From NCBI RefSeq assembly GCF_000718785.1, contig NZ_JOCA01000004.1, forward strand, positions 248,001 through 312,000: DNA of 64,000 bases, read 5' to 3'. The translations under genes were made by a program, and so were the position numbers. The stretch comes from Streptomyces sp. NRRL WC-3626. GTDB lineage: Bacteria; Actinomycetota; Actinomycetes; Streptomycetales; Streptomycetaceae. The first letter of the stretch is position 1. Each line of letters begins with the position of its first letter. The notes beneath the pieces are model-generated. The model searched no databases. It was not told where the DNA came from and saw only the letters and a list, made by a program, of their open reading frames with translations. Shown here one piece after another: positions 56,426 through 64,000 of this stretch.

Positions 56426-58198
56426 TCACTTGGCGCACTCGACCTTGTCCGCCGTGGACTTCTCGATGTCGTCGGGCGCCTTGTCCGGAGTCGTGAGCGG
56501 GATGCCGGCACCCTTGAAGTCCTTGCCGAGCGTCAGCGTCATCGCGGGCACGCCCTGCGAGTTGGTGACGCTCTCGCCGGGCTTCATCGCCGACCCGGAC
56601 AGCCCCAGGATGTCGGCCAGACGGCGTGCCTGGGCGGCCTGGTCGGGGGCGTACTCCAGCGTCGTTTTACTCAGTTCCTCCGGCGCGTTGCCGGCGTTCT
56701 CCGACTTGTCGACGCCCTGCTCCACCTGCAGCCAGCTGAGGGTCTCCTGGGCACTGCCGGACTTGGCGCCGCCGTTGAGGATCTGCACCCGCACCTCGGA
56801 GGCCGGTGCCTTCTCGCCCTTCAGCCGGGCGGCGACGGCGGCCTTCTCCTTCTTCTTCTGCTGCTTGACCTCGGTGAAGGAGACGTCGTTCCTGATCAGG
56901 TCGAAGATCGCCGGGGCCTTCGCCTCGTTGAGGACGACGGTCGCCTTCACCTTCTCGGCGGGGTTGTCCAACACCGGAATCGTGGTGAAGGACAGGTTCT
57001 TGGTGTCGAGCTTGCCCAGCTCCAGACCGAGGTCCTTGAGCTTGTTGATGCTGTCCAGCTGGGAGTCGACGGTCAGTGCCTTGGTCCCCGCCTCCGCCAG
57101 CTTGATCATCTTCGTCGGGCTGGTGAGCGTGTCGTTCGACTTCAGCTTCCGCATCAGCGAGCTCAGGAACTGCTGCTGCAGCTCGATCCGGCTCAGGTCG
57201 CCACCCAGACCGACGGAGTGCCGGGTCCGTACGAACGCCAGCGCCTCCTCGCCCTCGATGGTGTGTGTGCCCTTGGGCAGCTTCAGATGCGAGTCCGGGT
57301 CGTCGATGTCCTTGGCCAGGCAGACGTCGACGCCGCCGACGGCCGACGTCAGCGTCTTCACCGCGTTGAAGTCGGCCACCATGAAGTTGTCCGGCGTGAT
57401 GCCGGTCAGCTCCGTCACCGTCCGCATGGTGCAGCTGGGCGTACGGCCGTCCTGGCCGAGGCTGGTGTTGAAGCGGGCGCCGGTGGAGCCCGGGATGATC
57501 TTCTCGCTGCCGTCCTCCTGCTGCGTCGGGCAGTCGGGGACGTCGACTATCAGGTCACGCGGAATGCTCAACGCGGTCGCGTTGGAGCGGTCCTTGGAGA
57601 CATGCAGCAGGAGCGTGGTGTCGGCGTGACCCTCGCTGCCCGCGTCCCCGTATCCGTCGTTGCCCGAGCCGGTGCGCTTGTCGGTGCCGATCAGCAGGAT
57701 GTTGATCGCCTTGTCCTTGCTGAAGCCACCCGTACTGGCGCCGTCGTCGGAGACGGACTGGATGTTGTCGTTCAGATGCTCCAGATAGAGGTAACCGGCC
57801 GTACCGGCGGCGAGCACCACGAAGGCCATCGTGCCGCCGGTCCACAGCAGGACCTTCTTCGTCCTCGACTTCTTCTTCGCCGGCCGGCGCCCGCGCCGCC
57901 CCGGGGGCGGCTCCTCCGGCGCGCCCCGGCGTCTGCGCTGCGGCGGCACCTCACGGTCCGGGGACTCCCGGTCCGGTGCGTCCCGGTCCGGTGTCCCCCG
58001 CTCGCGTTCGGGCGCGCGGCCCGACGGTGCCGGCCGGCCGCGTCCCGCGCCCGGGGGGCGTGGATTACGCGGCCCCGGGACCGCTGATTGCGGTGCGGAA
58101 GGGCCCAGTCGCAGTTCGTATTCGCCGGTGTCCGGGTTGAGCACCCACTGGTCTGCGGGATCGATGTTCTCCGCCCGCCCACGGCCTTGCGCGTCCAC
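56426..58198 (-). CDS. LCP family protein 6
   Basis: Protein of 590 aa, the closest relative of LCP 1. It shares the VDAQ.RGRAENIDPADQ N terminus and the sequence NPAEKVKATVVLNEAKAPAI after the LCP domain. The long cytoplasmic tail is Pro/Arg-rich (1-112) with RRRGRRPAKKKSRTKK before the helix at about 118-138. The LCP domain has LLIGTDKRTG, HADTTLLLHV, LSIPRDL and FVRTRHS. LytR_C lies at about 455-560. Four cysteines: VPDC, PSC, DVC and ECAK at the end. The GTG at 58198 was chosen because this N terminus and its GGAGGA site are conserved in LCP 1. Confidence 0.88.
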   Translation of the reverse strand: MDAQGRGRAENIDPADQWVLNPDTGEYELRLGPSAPQSAVPGPRNPRPPGAGRGRPAPSGRAPERERGTPDRDAPDRESPDREVPPQRRRRGAPEEPPPGRRGRRPAKKKSRTKKVLLWTGGTMAFVVLAAGTAGYLYLEHLNDNIQSVSDDGASTGGFSKDKAINILLIGTDKRTGSGNDGYGDAGSEGHADTTLLLHVSKDRSNATALSIPRDLIVDVPDCPTQQEDGSEKIIPGSTGARFNTSLGQDGRTPSCTMRTVTELTGITPDNFMVADFNAVKTLTSAVGGVDVCLAKDIDDPDSHLKLPKGTHTIEGEEALAFVRTRHSVGLGGDLSRIELQQQFLSSLMRKLKSNDTLTSPTKMIKLAEAGTKALTVDSQLDSINKLKDLGLELGKLDTKNLSFTTIPVLDNPAEKVKATVVLNEAKAPAIFDLIRNDVSFTEVKQQKKKEKAAVAARLKGEKAPASEVRVQILNGGAKSGSAQETLSWLQVEQGVDKSENAGNAPEELSKTTLEYAPDQAAQARRLADILGLSGSAMKPGESVTNSQGVPAMTLTLGKDFKGAGIPLTTPDKAPDDIEKSTADKVECAK

Positions 58199-58442
58199 GT
58201 CGCTTGAATCCTCCGTCGGGCCCACGCGGCGCCTTTCCCCTCCCAAGGCGCTCGGGTCTCGGTCACACAGTGCGGGATTCTCAGGACAGGCCTGAAGGAA
58301 CGGACGCACCGGAGCGCTCACACTAACGGTCCAGATCGAGTGGAAGCGACGGCGGTGACGAATTCCACTTCCTCACAAGTGGGCAATCCACCCATTTCCT
58401 CGGACAAAGGTGCGGTGCCTTGGAGTTGACTTGGAGCAGGCT

Positions 58443-59606
58443 TTACGCACAGATGTCCTCGGCGGCCGTGTTTCCCGAGAACGTCGGTGCCGGAGAGGGG
58501 TTGCCGGACGGCTTCCCCGATTTCTTTTCCGTGGCCTTTCGGTCACCGTCCGTGTCGACGACCACGGGCGCGTCCTTGCGCAGCCGCTCGAACAGATTCT
58601 CCGCGGCGGGTTGCGCGAGCTGGTCCCGATTCACGTCCCCGCTGTACGGCTCCCGGGGAACGGTCAGGAATTGCACGCCTTCCGTGGGGACGTCACGCAG
58701 CCCGCGCACAAGGTCGTACAGACTTCGCAGACTGGCCAGTCCCGGGTCGGTGGTGAGGGACGAGGTGGCCGCGTCCAGAACGGGATAGAGCTTCACCGGA
58801 TTCAGCAGTACGTCATTGCCGCTCACCTTGTTGACGAGCGCGCCGAGGAAGCGCTGCTGCCGTTCCATACGGCTGGTGTCGCTGCCGTCGCCGAGGGTCT
58901 TGCGGGCGCGGACGTAACCGAGCGCCTGTTCCCCGTTCAGCGTCACCCGGCCGGCCGGCAGCCTCAGCTCGGCGTCCTTGTCGTCGACGGGCTCGCGCAA
59001 ACACACCTCGACGCCGTCCACCGCGTCGACCATGTCCTTGAACCCGGCGAAGTCGACGACCACGTGATGGTCGATCCGGATATCGGTGAGCTTCTCCACT
59101 GTACGGATGGTGCACGCCGAACCGCCCACGGAGAAAGCGGAGTTGAACATCGTGAACACCGGCGTGGAACGCGACCCGCCGGGTCGGCGGCAGTCGGGCA
59201 CGTCCACCATCAAATCCCGGGGGATGGACACCGCGGTGGCGCTGCGCCGGCCGGTCGACAGATGCAGCAGGATCACGGTGTCGGACCGTTCCGTCCCCGC
59301 GTCGTGCCCGTAGCGGGCGTTCTCCTGCCCGGAGCGCGTGTCCGAGCCGATCAGCAGGATGTTCCGGGCGCCCTCGGTGAGCGTGGCGGGCCGCTCCTTC
59401 TCGTACCGCGCGAGTTCGGCCGCCGCGGCCTCGTCCGGGGTGATGTTCCGCTCGAGCTTCATGTACACCACCCACCCGGCGCCCGCGGCGCCGAGCAGGA
59501 CGACGACGGCCGCGAGCCCGGCCCCGAACGCCCACCGCCGTCGCCGGCGCCGCGCCCGCCCACGCCCACTCGCCGAGGCCCCGTGCACGCCCGCGGACTC
59601 ACTCAT
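58443..59606 (-). CDS. LCP family protein 7
   Basis: Protein of 387 aa. A short basic N terminus (1-23, RRRRRR) precedes a helix at about 25-48. The LCP domain (about 80-285) has LLIGSDTRSG, RSDTVILLHL, VSIPRDL and YVRARKT. A LytR_C domain is missing; the Ser/Pro-rich C terminus ends with EDICA. Still it has the four-cysteine pattern (VPDC, SAC, EVC, ICA). The ATG at 59606 begins the family sequence; a GTG seven codons earlier is possible. Confidence 0.87.
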   Translation of the reverse strand: MSESAGVHGASASGRGRARRRRRRWAFGAGLAAVVVLLGAAGAGWVVYMKLERNITPDEAAAAELARYEKERPATLTEGARNILLIGSDTRSGQENARYGHDAGTERSDTVILLHLSTGRRSATAVSIPRDLMVDVPDCRRPGGSRSTPVFTMFNSAFSVGGSACTIRTVEKLTDIRIDHHVVVDFAGFKDMVDAVDGVEVCLREPVDDKDAELRLPAGRVTLNGEQALGYVRARKTLGDGSDTSRMERQQRFLGALVNKVSGNDVLLNPVKLYPVLDAATSSLTTDPGLASLRSLYDLVRGLRDVPTEGVQFLTVPREPYSGDVNRDQLAQPAAENLFERLRKDAPVVVDTDGDRKATEKKSGKPSGNPSPAPTFSGNTAAEDICA

Positions 59607-59980
59607 GCCAGCGCCATCCCTCACCACGTACGGTCCCGTACGACGATGCCCCGAAAGCCGGCTACAAGCCCCCCGCTACTACGCCACCCGAGCGACCGAC
59701 CACCGCGGCACCCTCGCGATCCGCGCCCAGTCGCTGCCGTTGGGTCGGCAACCCCGGCCCGCCGCGTCACGCCTCCGCTGCCGCGGGCAGTCGTGCCGCT
59801 GGGGCGGCACGGGTGGGCGCGACGGCACCCCGTGAGCGCCGGGCCGCGCGAACACCCCCGGGTCCGCCCAACGCGCGGCACCGCACAACGTGCCCCGCCA
59901 ACCTCAAGCGGCCCCGGCCCTTCAATCCCGCGAGTGCCGGCCCACGCCAACACCCCCGGCCCCAGACACAACGGCGGGCG
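59607..59980. other. Intergenic region upstream of LCP 7 with a family 1 repeat
   Basis: 374 bases between two minus-strand genes. The first part should contain the LCP 7 promoter. The rest is occupied by copy D of the family 1 repeat. No gene seen. Confidence 0.7.
59775..59860 (+). repeat. Family 1 structured repeat, copy D
   Basis: CCGCGGGCAGTCGTGCCGCT, then GGGGCGGCACGGGTGGGCGC, then GACGGCACCCCG and the tail GCGCCGGGCCGCGCGAAC followed by ACCCCCGGGTCC. The tail is shared with copy E almost base for base. Confidence 0.85.
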
Positions 59981-60742
59981 TCACCGCGCGATGACACTCA
60001 CCCGTTCACTCTCCACCCGCGTGTCCAACGCCGATTCCCCCAGCAGCCCCAGGTGACGGCACAGCACCACGGACCCCCCGACCGCCAACGGCCCGTACAG
60101 CCCCGCACACAGCCCCTCCCACGTGTCGTAGGACAACCCCGAAAGGACCCGCGCCCCCGGCCCGGTGAGCCCCAGCCCCGACGCCTCCGCCCGAGCCCGC
60201 TCGACGACCTCCGCCCCGCTGAACTCCCGCCCCGCCACGATCAGCGCAGGCTCCTCCGGATCCACCCGCCCGTACGGCACGAACCGGTCCCCCTGCCCCG
60301 GCACCTCGACCGCGTAATCGGCGAAGCCCTCCGGCGGCTGCGGAAACCGCCCCCCGAGCGGCCTGAGCGCCAGCGCGACCCGCGGCCCCGAACAGCTCCG
60401 CGCCGCCGACAGCGACTCCGGATCCGGACCGCTCACCACCACGTCCGCCGCCGCCGGATCCCCGGCCACGTCCGCGACCACTCCCACCGACGCGCACGCC
60501 AGCAGCCACACCGCCGTCTGCCAGTGCGCCGGCAGCAGCAGGGCCACCCGGTCGCCGGGTTCCACGGACAGCTCGTCCTGGAGCAGGTTGGCGGTCTTGG
60601 CCACCCAATTGGCGAAGGTGGCCACGGACAATTCGACACGTTCGCCCGTGGCATCGTCGTAGAAGGTCACGAGGGGGCGCACCGGGTCCGCGGCGAGCGC
60701 GGAACCCAGCAGGTCGGCAGGGGTGCGGTCGGTGGCGTTCAC
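59981..60742 (-). CDS. TIGR03089 family protein (truncated acyl-adenylate-synthetase-like)
   Basis: Protein of 253 aa. It resembles the N-terminal half of AMP-binding acyl-CoA synthetases: TFYDDATGERVELSVATFANWVAKTANLL and DRVALLLPAHWQTAVWLLAC. The ATP-binding core motif and the C-terminal cap of the full enzymes (about 500 aa) are absent. This matches the actinobacterial TIGR03089 family as I remember it. A binding or regulatory role is likelier than adenylation. It sits between LCP genes and the amidase. The GTG at 60742 starts the conserved sequence. Confidence 0.82.
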   Translation of the reverse strand: MNATDRTPADLLGSALAADPVRPLVTFYDDATGERVELSVATFANWVAKTANLLQDELSVEPGDRVALLLPAHWQTAVWLLACASVGVVADVAGDPAAADVVVSGPDPESLSAARSCSGPRVALALRPLGGRFPQPPEGFADYAVEVPGQGDRFVPYGRVDPEEPALIVAGREFSGAEVVERARAEASGLGLTGPGARVLSGLSYDTWEGLCAGLYGPLAVGGSVVLCRHLGLLGESALDTRVESERVSVIAR

Positions 60743-60871
60743 CCGCGCAAGCGTACGCGGACCCGTCCGCCCGCACCCTGCCCGAGGGGCACCGGTTCGG
60801 CGGAACGGGACCCGACAGCCCGTCACATCCCGGATGGACAGAATTGTCTGACTCTGTCCAAGCTCAGGAGC

Positions 60872-62242
60872 ATGCGTGGAATCCTTGCTTCCTCAATCGG
60901 TGTCACCTGCGCCGCCGCCCTCGCCCTCCCGCTCGCCCCGCCCGCCACCGCGGCGGACCCGGGACCGGCCCCGACGGCAGAAGCGGCCACGCGCGCAGCG
61001 GTGACGGCCCAGCACGACGTACCCGGCAGCACCCAGTCGCTGCCCCTGAGACCCCTCACCCGCGACCGTGCCTCGGGCACCGCCGTCCTCGGCCTCGCCC
61101 CCCGGGCCGTACGGCACTTCTCCCTCCTCGGCGTGATCTGGGACGACCCCGCCGACGAACTCCACGGCCGCGTCCAGGTCCGCACCCGGGCGGCCGGCAC
61201 CGGCGGCTGGACCGGCTGGCAGGACGTCGAGACGCACTACAGCGACCACGGCGCCGATCCGGACAGCGCGGAAGGCTCCTCGGACGGGGTGCACGGCGCC
61301 ACGGCGCCGCTGTGGGTGGGGGAGTCGGACGGAGTGGAGGTCCGGGTCCAGCCGGGGCCCGGGACGGAGGAGCCCGGGGCCGAGGAGCCCGAGGGGGGTG
61401 ATCACTCGATCCTGCCCCCCGGGCTGCGGCTCGAACTCGTCGACCCCGGGGACGACACCCAGGAGAGCCCCCGCAGCGGCCCGATGAGCGCCGAGGCGAG
61501 CGCCGCCTCCGCCGTCAACTCCGCCCTCGCCCCGCTCGGCGCCACGGAGATCCCCGCACTGAACGGCGAGCAGACCCGCGAGGAACTCCTCACCCTGCGC
61601 GGAGCCCGGCTCACCGAGCAGCAGCGGGCCAAGCCGTACATCGGACCGCGCCCCGCCATCGTCACCCGGCGCGGCTGGGGAGCCGACGAGAGCCTGCGGG
61701 AGACGCGGTTCGTTTACACCAGCAAGGTCAAGGCGGCCTTCGTGCACCACACCGCCTCCGGCAACAACTACACCTGCGCGCAGGCGCCTTCGCTCATCCG
61801 CGGCTTCTACCGGTACCACGTGAGCAGCCTCGGCTGGCGGGACATCGGCTACAACTTCCTCGTCGACAAGTGCGGCCGGATCTACGAGGGCCGGGCCGGG
61901 GGAGTGGCGAAGGCCGTCAAGGGCGCGCACACACTCGGGTTCAACACCAACTCCACGGGCATCGCGGTCATCGGCTCCTACGGCTCCAAGAAGCCGTCGG
62001 CCTCCGCCGTGAAGGCCGTCGCCCGGCTCACCGCGTGGAAACTCGGGCTGTACGGGATGAATCCGCGGGGCAAGACATATCTGACGTCCGGCGGTGGCAA
62101 TCTCTACCGAAAGGGCAAGAAGGTGCGACTGAACGTGATCTCCGGTCACCGGGACGGGTTCAACACCTCGTGCCCCGGGGGGAAGCTGTACAAGAAGCTC
62201 GGTACGGCGCGTACCACGGCGGCCCGCTACCAGGGCCGCTGA
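60872..62242 (+). CDS. Secreted N-acetylmuramoyl-L-alanine amidase, PGRP type
   Basis: Exported cell-wall hydrolase of 456 aa. Signal peptide 1-28 (ends PPATAADPG). A beta-rich N-terminal domain (about 55-205), common in actinobacterial amidases, is followed by an amidase_2/PGRP catalytic domain (about 265-415). Its zinc ligands are expected in AAFVHHTASG (near 290) and VISGHRDGFNTSCPGG (near 425). YNFLVDKCGRIYEGRAGG and HTLGFNTNSTGIAVIG are typical of the family. It cuts the amide between muramic acid and L-alanine. The ATG at 60872 has CAGGAG only one base upstream, an unusual spacing; no better start is seen. Confidence 0.92.
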   Translation: MRGILASSIGVTCAAALALPLAPPATAADPGPAPTAEAATRAAVTAQHDVPGSTQSLPLRPLTRDRASGTAVLGLAPRAVRHFSLLGVIWDDPADELHGRVQVRTRAAGTGGWTGWQDVETHYSDHGADPDSAEGSSDGVHGATAPLWVGESDGVEVRVQPGPGTEEPGAEEPEGGDHSILPPGLRLELVDPGDDTQESPRSGPMSAEASAASAVNSALAPLGATEIPALNGEQTREELLTLRGARLTEQQRAKPYIGPRPAIVTRRGWGADESLRETRFVYTSKVKAAFVHHTASGNNYTCAQAPSLIRGFYRYHVSSLGWRDIGYNFLVDKCGRIYEGRAGGVAKAVKGAHTLGFNTNSTGIAVIGSYGSKKPSASAVKAVARLTAWKLGLYGMNPRGKTYLTSGGGNLYRKGKKVRLNVISGHRDGFNTSCPGGKLYKKLGTARTTAARYQGR

Positions 62243-62281
62243 GACGGGCCGGGCGCTCCTTCCTGCCGGAGGCGGTCTGCA

Positions 62282-62313
62282 TACACTGGCCGGCCGAAAG
62301 ACAGTTCGGCCGG
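62282..62313 (+). promoter_or_regulatory. Candidate -10 (TACACT) and leader hairpin of the nucleotidylyltransferase gene
   Basis: TACACT at 62282-62287 is a plausible -10. Just after it, CCGGCCGAA (62290-62298) and TTCGGCCGG (62305-62313) form a 9-bp hairpin at the predicted RNA 5' end. It could stabilise the mRNA or, alternatively, end amidase transcription. Confidence 0.45.
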
Positions 62314-62338
62314 TCCCGGCAGGAAGCAGAGACGACAG

Positions 62339-63421
62339 GTGACAGAAGCGATTCTCCTGGTCGGCGGCAAGGGCACGCGGCTGCGACCGCTCACGGTGCA
62401 CACGCCCAAACCCATGGTCCCGGCGGCCGGGGTGCCCTTCCTCACGCACCAGCTGGCGCGGGCGCGGGCGGCGGGCGTCGAGCACATCGTCCTGGCCACG
62501 TCGTATCTGGCCGAGGTCTTCGAGCCGTACTTCGGCGACGGGGCGGCGCTCGGGCTGCACATCGAGTACGTGACGGAGGAGGAGCCGCTCGGCACGGGCG
62601 GCGCGATCCGCAACGTCGCGTCGCGGCTCCGGTCGGGGCCGGACGAGCCGGTGCTGGTCTTCAACGGGGACATCCTGACGGGGCTGGACATCCGGGCGCT
62701 GGTGCGGACGCACGAGACGATCGGCGCGGACGTCTCGCTGCACCTGACGCAGGTGACCGATCCCCGCGCGTACGGGCTGGTGCCGACGGACGCGTCGGGG
62801 AGGGTGCTCGCCTTCCTGGAGAAGCCGCAGACGCCGGAGGAGATCGTCACCGATCAGATCAACGCGGGGGCGTACGTCTTCCGCCGGTCGGTGATCGACA
62901 CGATCCCGGCGGGGCGGGTGGTGTCGGTGGAGCGGGAGACGTTCCCCGGGCTGCTGGCGGCGGGAGCGCATCTGCAGGGCATGGTCGACTCGACGTACTG
63001 GCTGGACCTCGGGACGCCGGCGGCGTTCGTACGAGGGTCGGCGGATCTGGTGCTGGGCCGCGCGCCGTCGCCGGCGGTGCCGGGGCGCTGCGGGGACCGG
63101 CTGGTGCTGCCCACGGCGACCGTGGCACCCGACGCGAAGCTGGCGGGCGGGACGGTGGTGGGCGAGGGCGCGTTCGTGGCGGAGGGCGCGCGCGTCTTCG
63201 GCAGCACGATCCTGCCGGGGGCGGTCATCGAACCGGGCGCGGTCGTCACGGACTCGCTGATCGGTACACGCGCCCGAGTGGGCGAACGCACGGTCCTCAC
63301 CGGCACGGTGATAGGCGACGGCGCGACGATCGGCCCCCACAACGAACTCCGGTCCGGCGCCCGGGTCTGGTGCGACGCCACAATCCCCGCAGGAGCGCTC
63401 CGCTTCTCCTCGGACCAGTAA
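62339..63421 (+). CDS. Sugar-1-phosphate nucleotidylyltransferase (mannose-1-phosphate guanylyltransferase type)
   Basis: Protein of 360 aa. The nucleotidyltransferase domain (1-230) carries LLVGGKGTRLRPLT, KPMVPAAG, PLGTGGAIRNV, VFNGDIL and FLEKP. The C-terminal part (about 255-355) is a left-handed beta helix of hexapeptide repeats (ATVAPDAKLAGGTVVGEG). It makes GDP-mannose, or another NDP-sugar, from the sugar-1-phosphate; the substrate base is not certain from sequence. The GTG at 62339 follows AGACGACAG. It supplies activated sugar, consistent with the surrounding wall-polymer genes. Confidence 0.9.
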   Translation: MTEAILLVGGKGTRLRPLTVHTPKPMVPAAGVPFLTHQLARARAAGVEHIVLATSYLAEVFEPYFGDGAALGLHIEYVTEEEPLGTGGAIRNVASRLRSGPDEPVLVFNGDILTGLDIRALVRTHETIGADVSLHLTQVTDPRAYGLVPTDASGRVLAFLEKPQTPEEIVTDQINAGAYVFRRSVIDTIPAGRVVSVERETFPGLLAAGAHLQGMVDSTYWLDLGTPAAFVRGSADLVLGRAPSPAVPGRCGDRLVLPTATVAPDAKLAGGTVVGEGAFVAEGARVFGSTILPGAVIEPGAVVTDSLIGTRARVGERTVLTGTVIGDGATIGPHNELRSGARVWCDATIPAGALRFSSDQ

Positions 63422-63498
63422 CGCCCCCGGCGCCCGCACGACCGCCCCCACCCCGGCGGTAGTGCCGCAGGGGCGGCAAACCCACCCCACCCCCGCCA

Positions 63499-63580
63499 GC
63501 CGCGGGCAGTCCTGCCGCTGGGGCGGCACGGGTGGGCGCGACGGCACCCCGCAAGCGCCGGGCTGCGCGAACACCCCCGG
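63499..63580 (+). repeat. Family 1 structured repeat, copy E
   Basis: Same order as copy D, with CTGCCGC in one inner arm in place of GTGCCGC. It is followed by two direct repeats of GTCCACCTCAACGCA (63581 and about 63632). Confidence 0.85.
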
Positions 63581-63658
63581 GTCCACCTCAACGCAGGGCA
63601 CCTCACCGGCGTCAGCCCGTGCGGACCCCCGGTCCACCTCAACGCACCGCGCCGAACC

Positions 63659-64000
63659 TCACAGCCGCCCGATGTCCCCGTACGCCATCCGCGGCCCCCG
63701 CCGCCCCGGCACCCTCCCGCTCAGCAGAATCAACCGCGCGGCCCGATGCCGCTGCCCCGCATACGGCTCCAGCAGCGACAGCATCACGTCGTCGTCCGCA
63801 TCCCGGTCCCCCGCGAGCGCCCACCCCACGATCCCCGGCAGATGCAGATCCCCCACGGTCACCGCGTCCACCGCCCCATGACTCCGCTGCACCGTCTCCG
63901 CCGACGTCCACGGCCCGATCCCCGACACCAGCTCCAACCGCGCCTGCGCCTCGGCGGCAGGCATCCCCACCGCCTCCTCCAGCCGCGCGGCGACCCGTAC
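63659..64000 (-). CDS. HhH-GPD DNA glycosylase (3-methyladenine / AlkA type), partial
   Basis: Only the C-terminal 113 codons are inside the window; the gene continues beyond 64000. The helix-hairpin-helix motif LELVSGIGPWTSAETVQ is followed by the GPD-type segment AVTVGDLHLP with the expected catalytic Asp. RAARLILLSGR follows near the end. The family removes alkylated bases in base-excision repair. The Met at 63970 is internal, not the start, because the frame is open to the window edge. Confidence 0.88.
   Translation of the reverse strand, partial: VRVAARLEEAVGMPAAEAQARLELVSGIGPWTSAETVQRSHGAVDAVTVGDLHLPGIVGWALAGDRDADDDVMLSLLEPYAGQRHRAARLILLSGRVPGRRGPRMAYGDIGRL

Overview
The window is high-GC actinobacterial chromosome and reads as the core of a Streptomyces genome. 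Codons are strongly biased to G or C in the third position, GTG and TTG starts are frequent, and about fifty genes are densely packed. A tRNA-Leu with a UAA anticodon, the developmental tRNA known as bldA in Streptomyces, lies at 12008-12094. The order rpfA-like gene, enolase, divIC-like gene, DUF501, Ppx/GppA phosphatase, NDH-2 is the order I remember from Streptomyces chromosomes. I see no prophage, insertion sequence, CRISPR array or rRNA operon. The last gene is cut by the right window edge, and the 5' end of the first regulatory element may be cut by the left edge.

Layout. 0-4.5 kb: a probable c-di-AMP riboswitch and a secreted resuscitation-promoting-factor-like muralytic enzyme, then eno, divIC, DUF501 and a Ppx/GppA phosphatase. 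4.5-12 kb: type II NADH dehydrogenase behind a near-perfect Rex operator, a cyclopropane-fatty-acid-synthase-family methyltransferase, and a MacB/FtsX-type ABC exporter. 12-24 kb: bldA, an RCC1-repeat lipoprotein, a Bax-inhibitor-1-like membrane protein, small unknown genes, a thiolase, an SGNH hydrolase, cystathionine beta-synthase and a first LCP protein. 23.4-32.2 kb: an RpiR-type regulator, a PLP decarboxylase and the histidine-utilisation operon hutU, an M20 amidohydrolase, hutF and hutI. 32.3-34.5 kb: a SigB-type sigma factor divergent from a STAS antagonist and an RsbW-like ATPase. 34.7-43.6 kb: a peptide transporter, a two-component system, a GtrA protein, purK-purE, a dipeptidase and a second M19-fold protein that has lost every active-site ligand I could align. 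43.7-50.2 kb: UDP-glucose dehydrogenase, acyl-CoA dehydrogenase, a phospholipase-D-type enzyme, a Cys/Met-rich copper-storage-like protein, an LCP protein and a thioesterase. 50.3-63.4 kb: five more LCP ligase-like proteins, a family 2 glycosyltransferase, a TIGR03089 protein, a PGRP-type amidase and a sugar-1-phosphate nucleotidylyltransferase. 63.7 kb to the edge: a partial HhH-GPD DNA glycosylase.

Themes. Cell-envelope construction dominates the right half. Seven LCP proteins (glycopolymer-to-peptidoglycan ligases) share the window with UDP-glucose dehydrogenase, a sugar nucleotidylyltransferase, GtrA, a GT2 enzyme and two cell-wall hydrolases. Six of the seven LCP proteins carry exactly four extracytoplasmic cysteines, one of them at the extreme C terminus; the seventh has none. 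The hut operon encodes the five-step route through formylglutamate, but an M20 hydrolase sits where a HutG deformylase would be expected.

At least three families of short GC-rich repeats are scattered in and between genes. One family shows compensatory base changes in two stems, and one of its copies, together with a 15-bp tandem repeat, sits inside the 5' end of the M20 coding sequence. I consider this family, the LCP cysteine pattern and the M19 pseudoenzyme the most interesting observations. All annotations come from reading the sequence; no database search was run.
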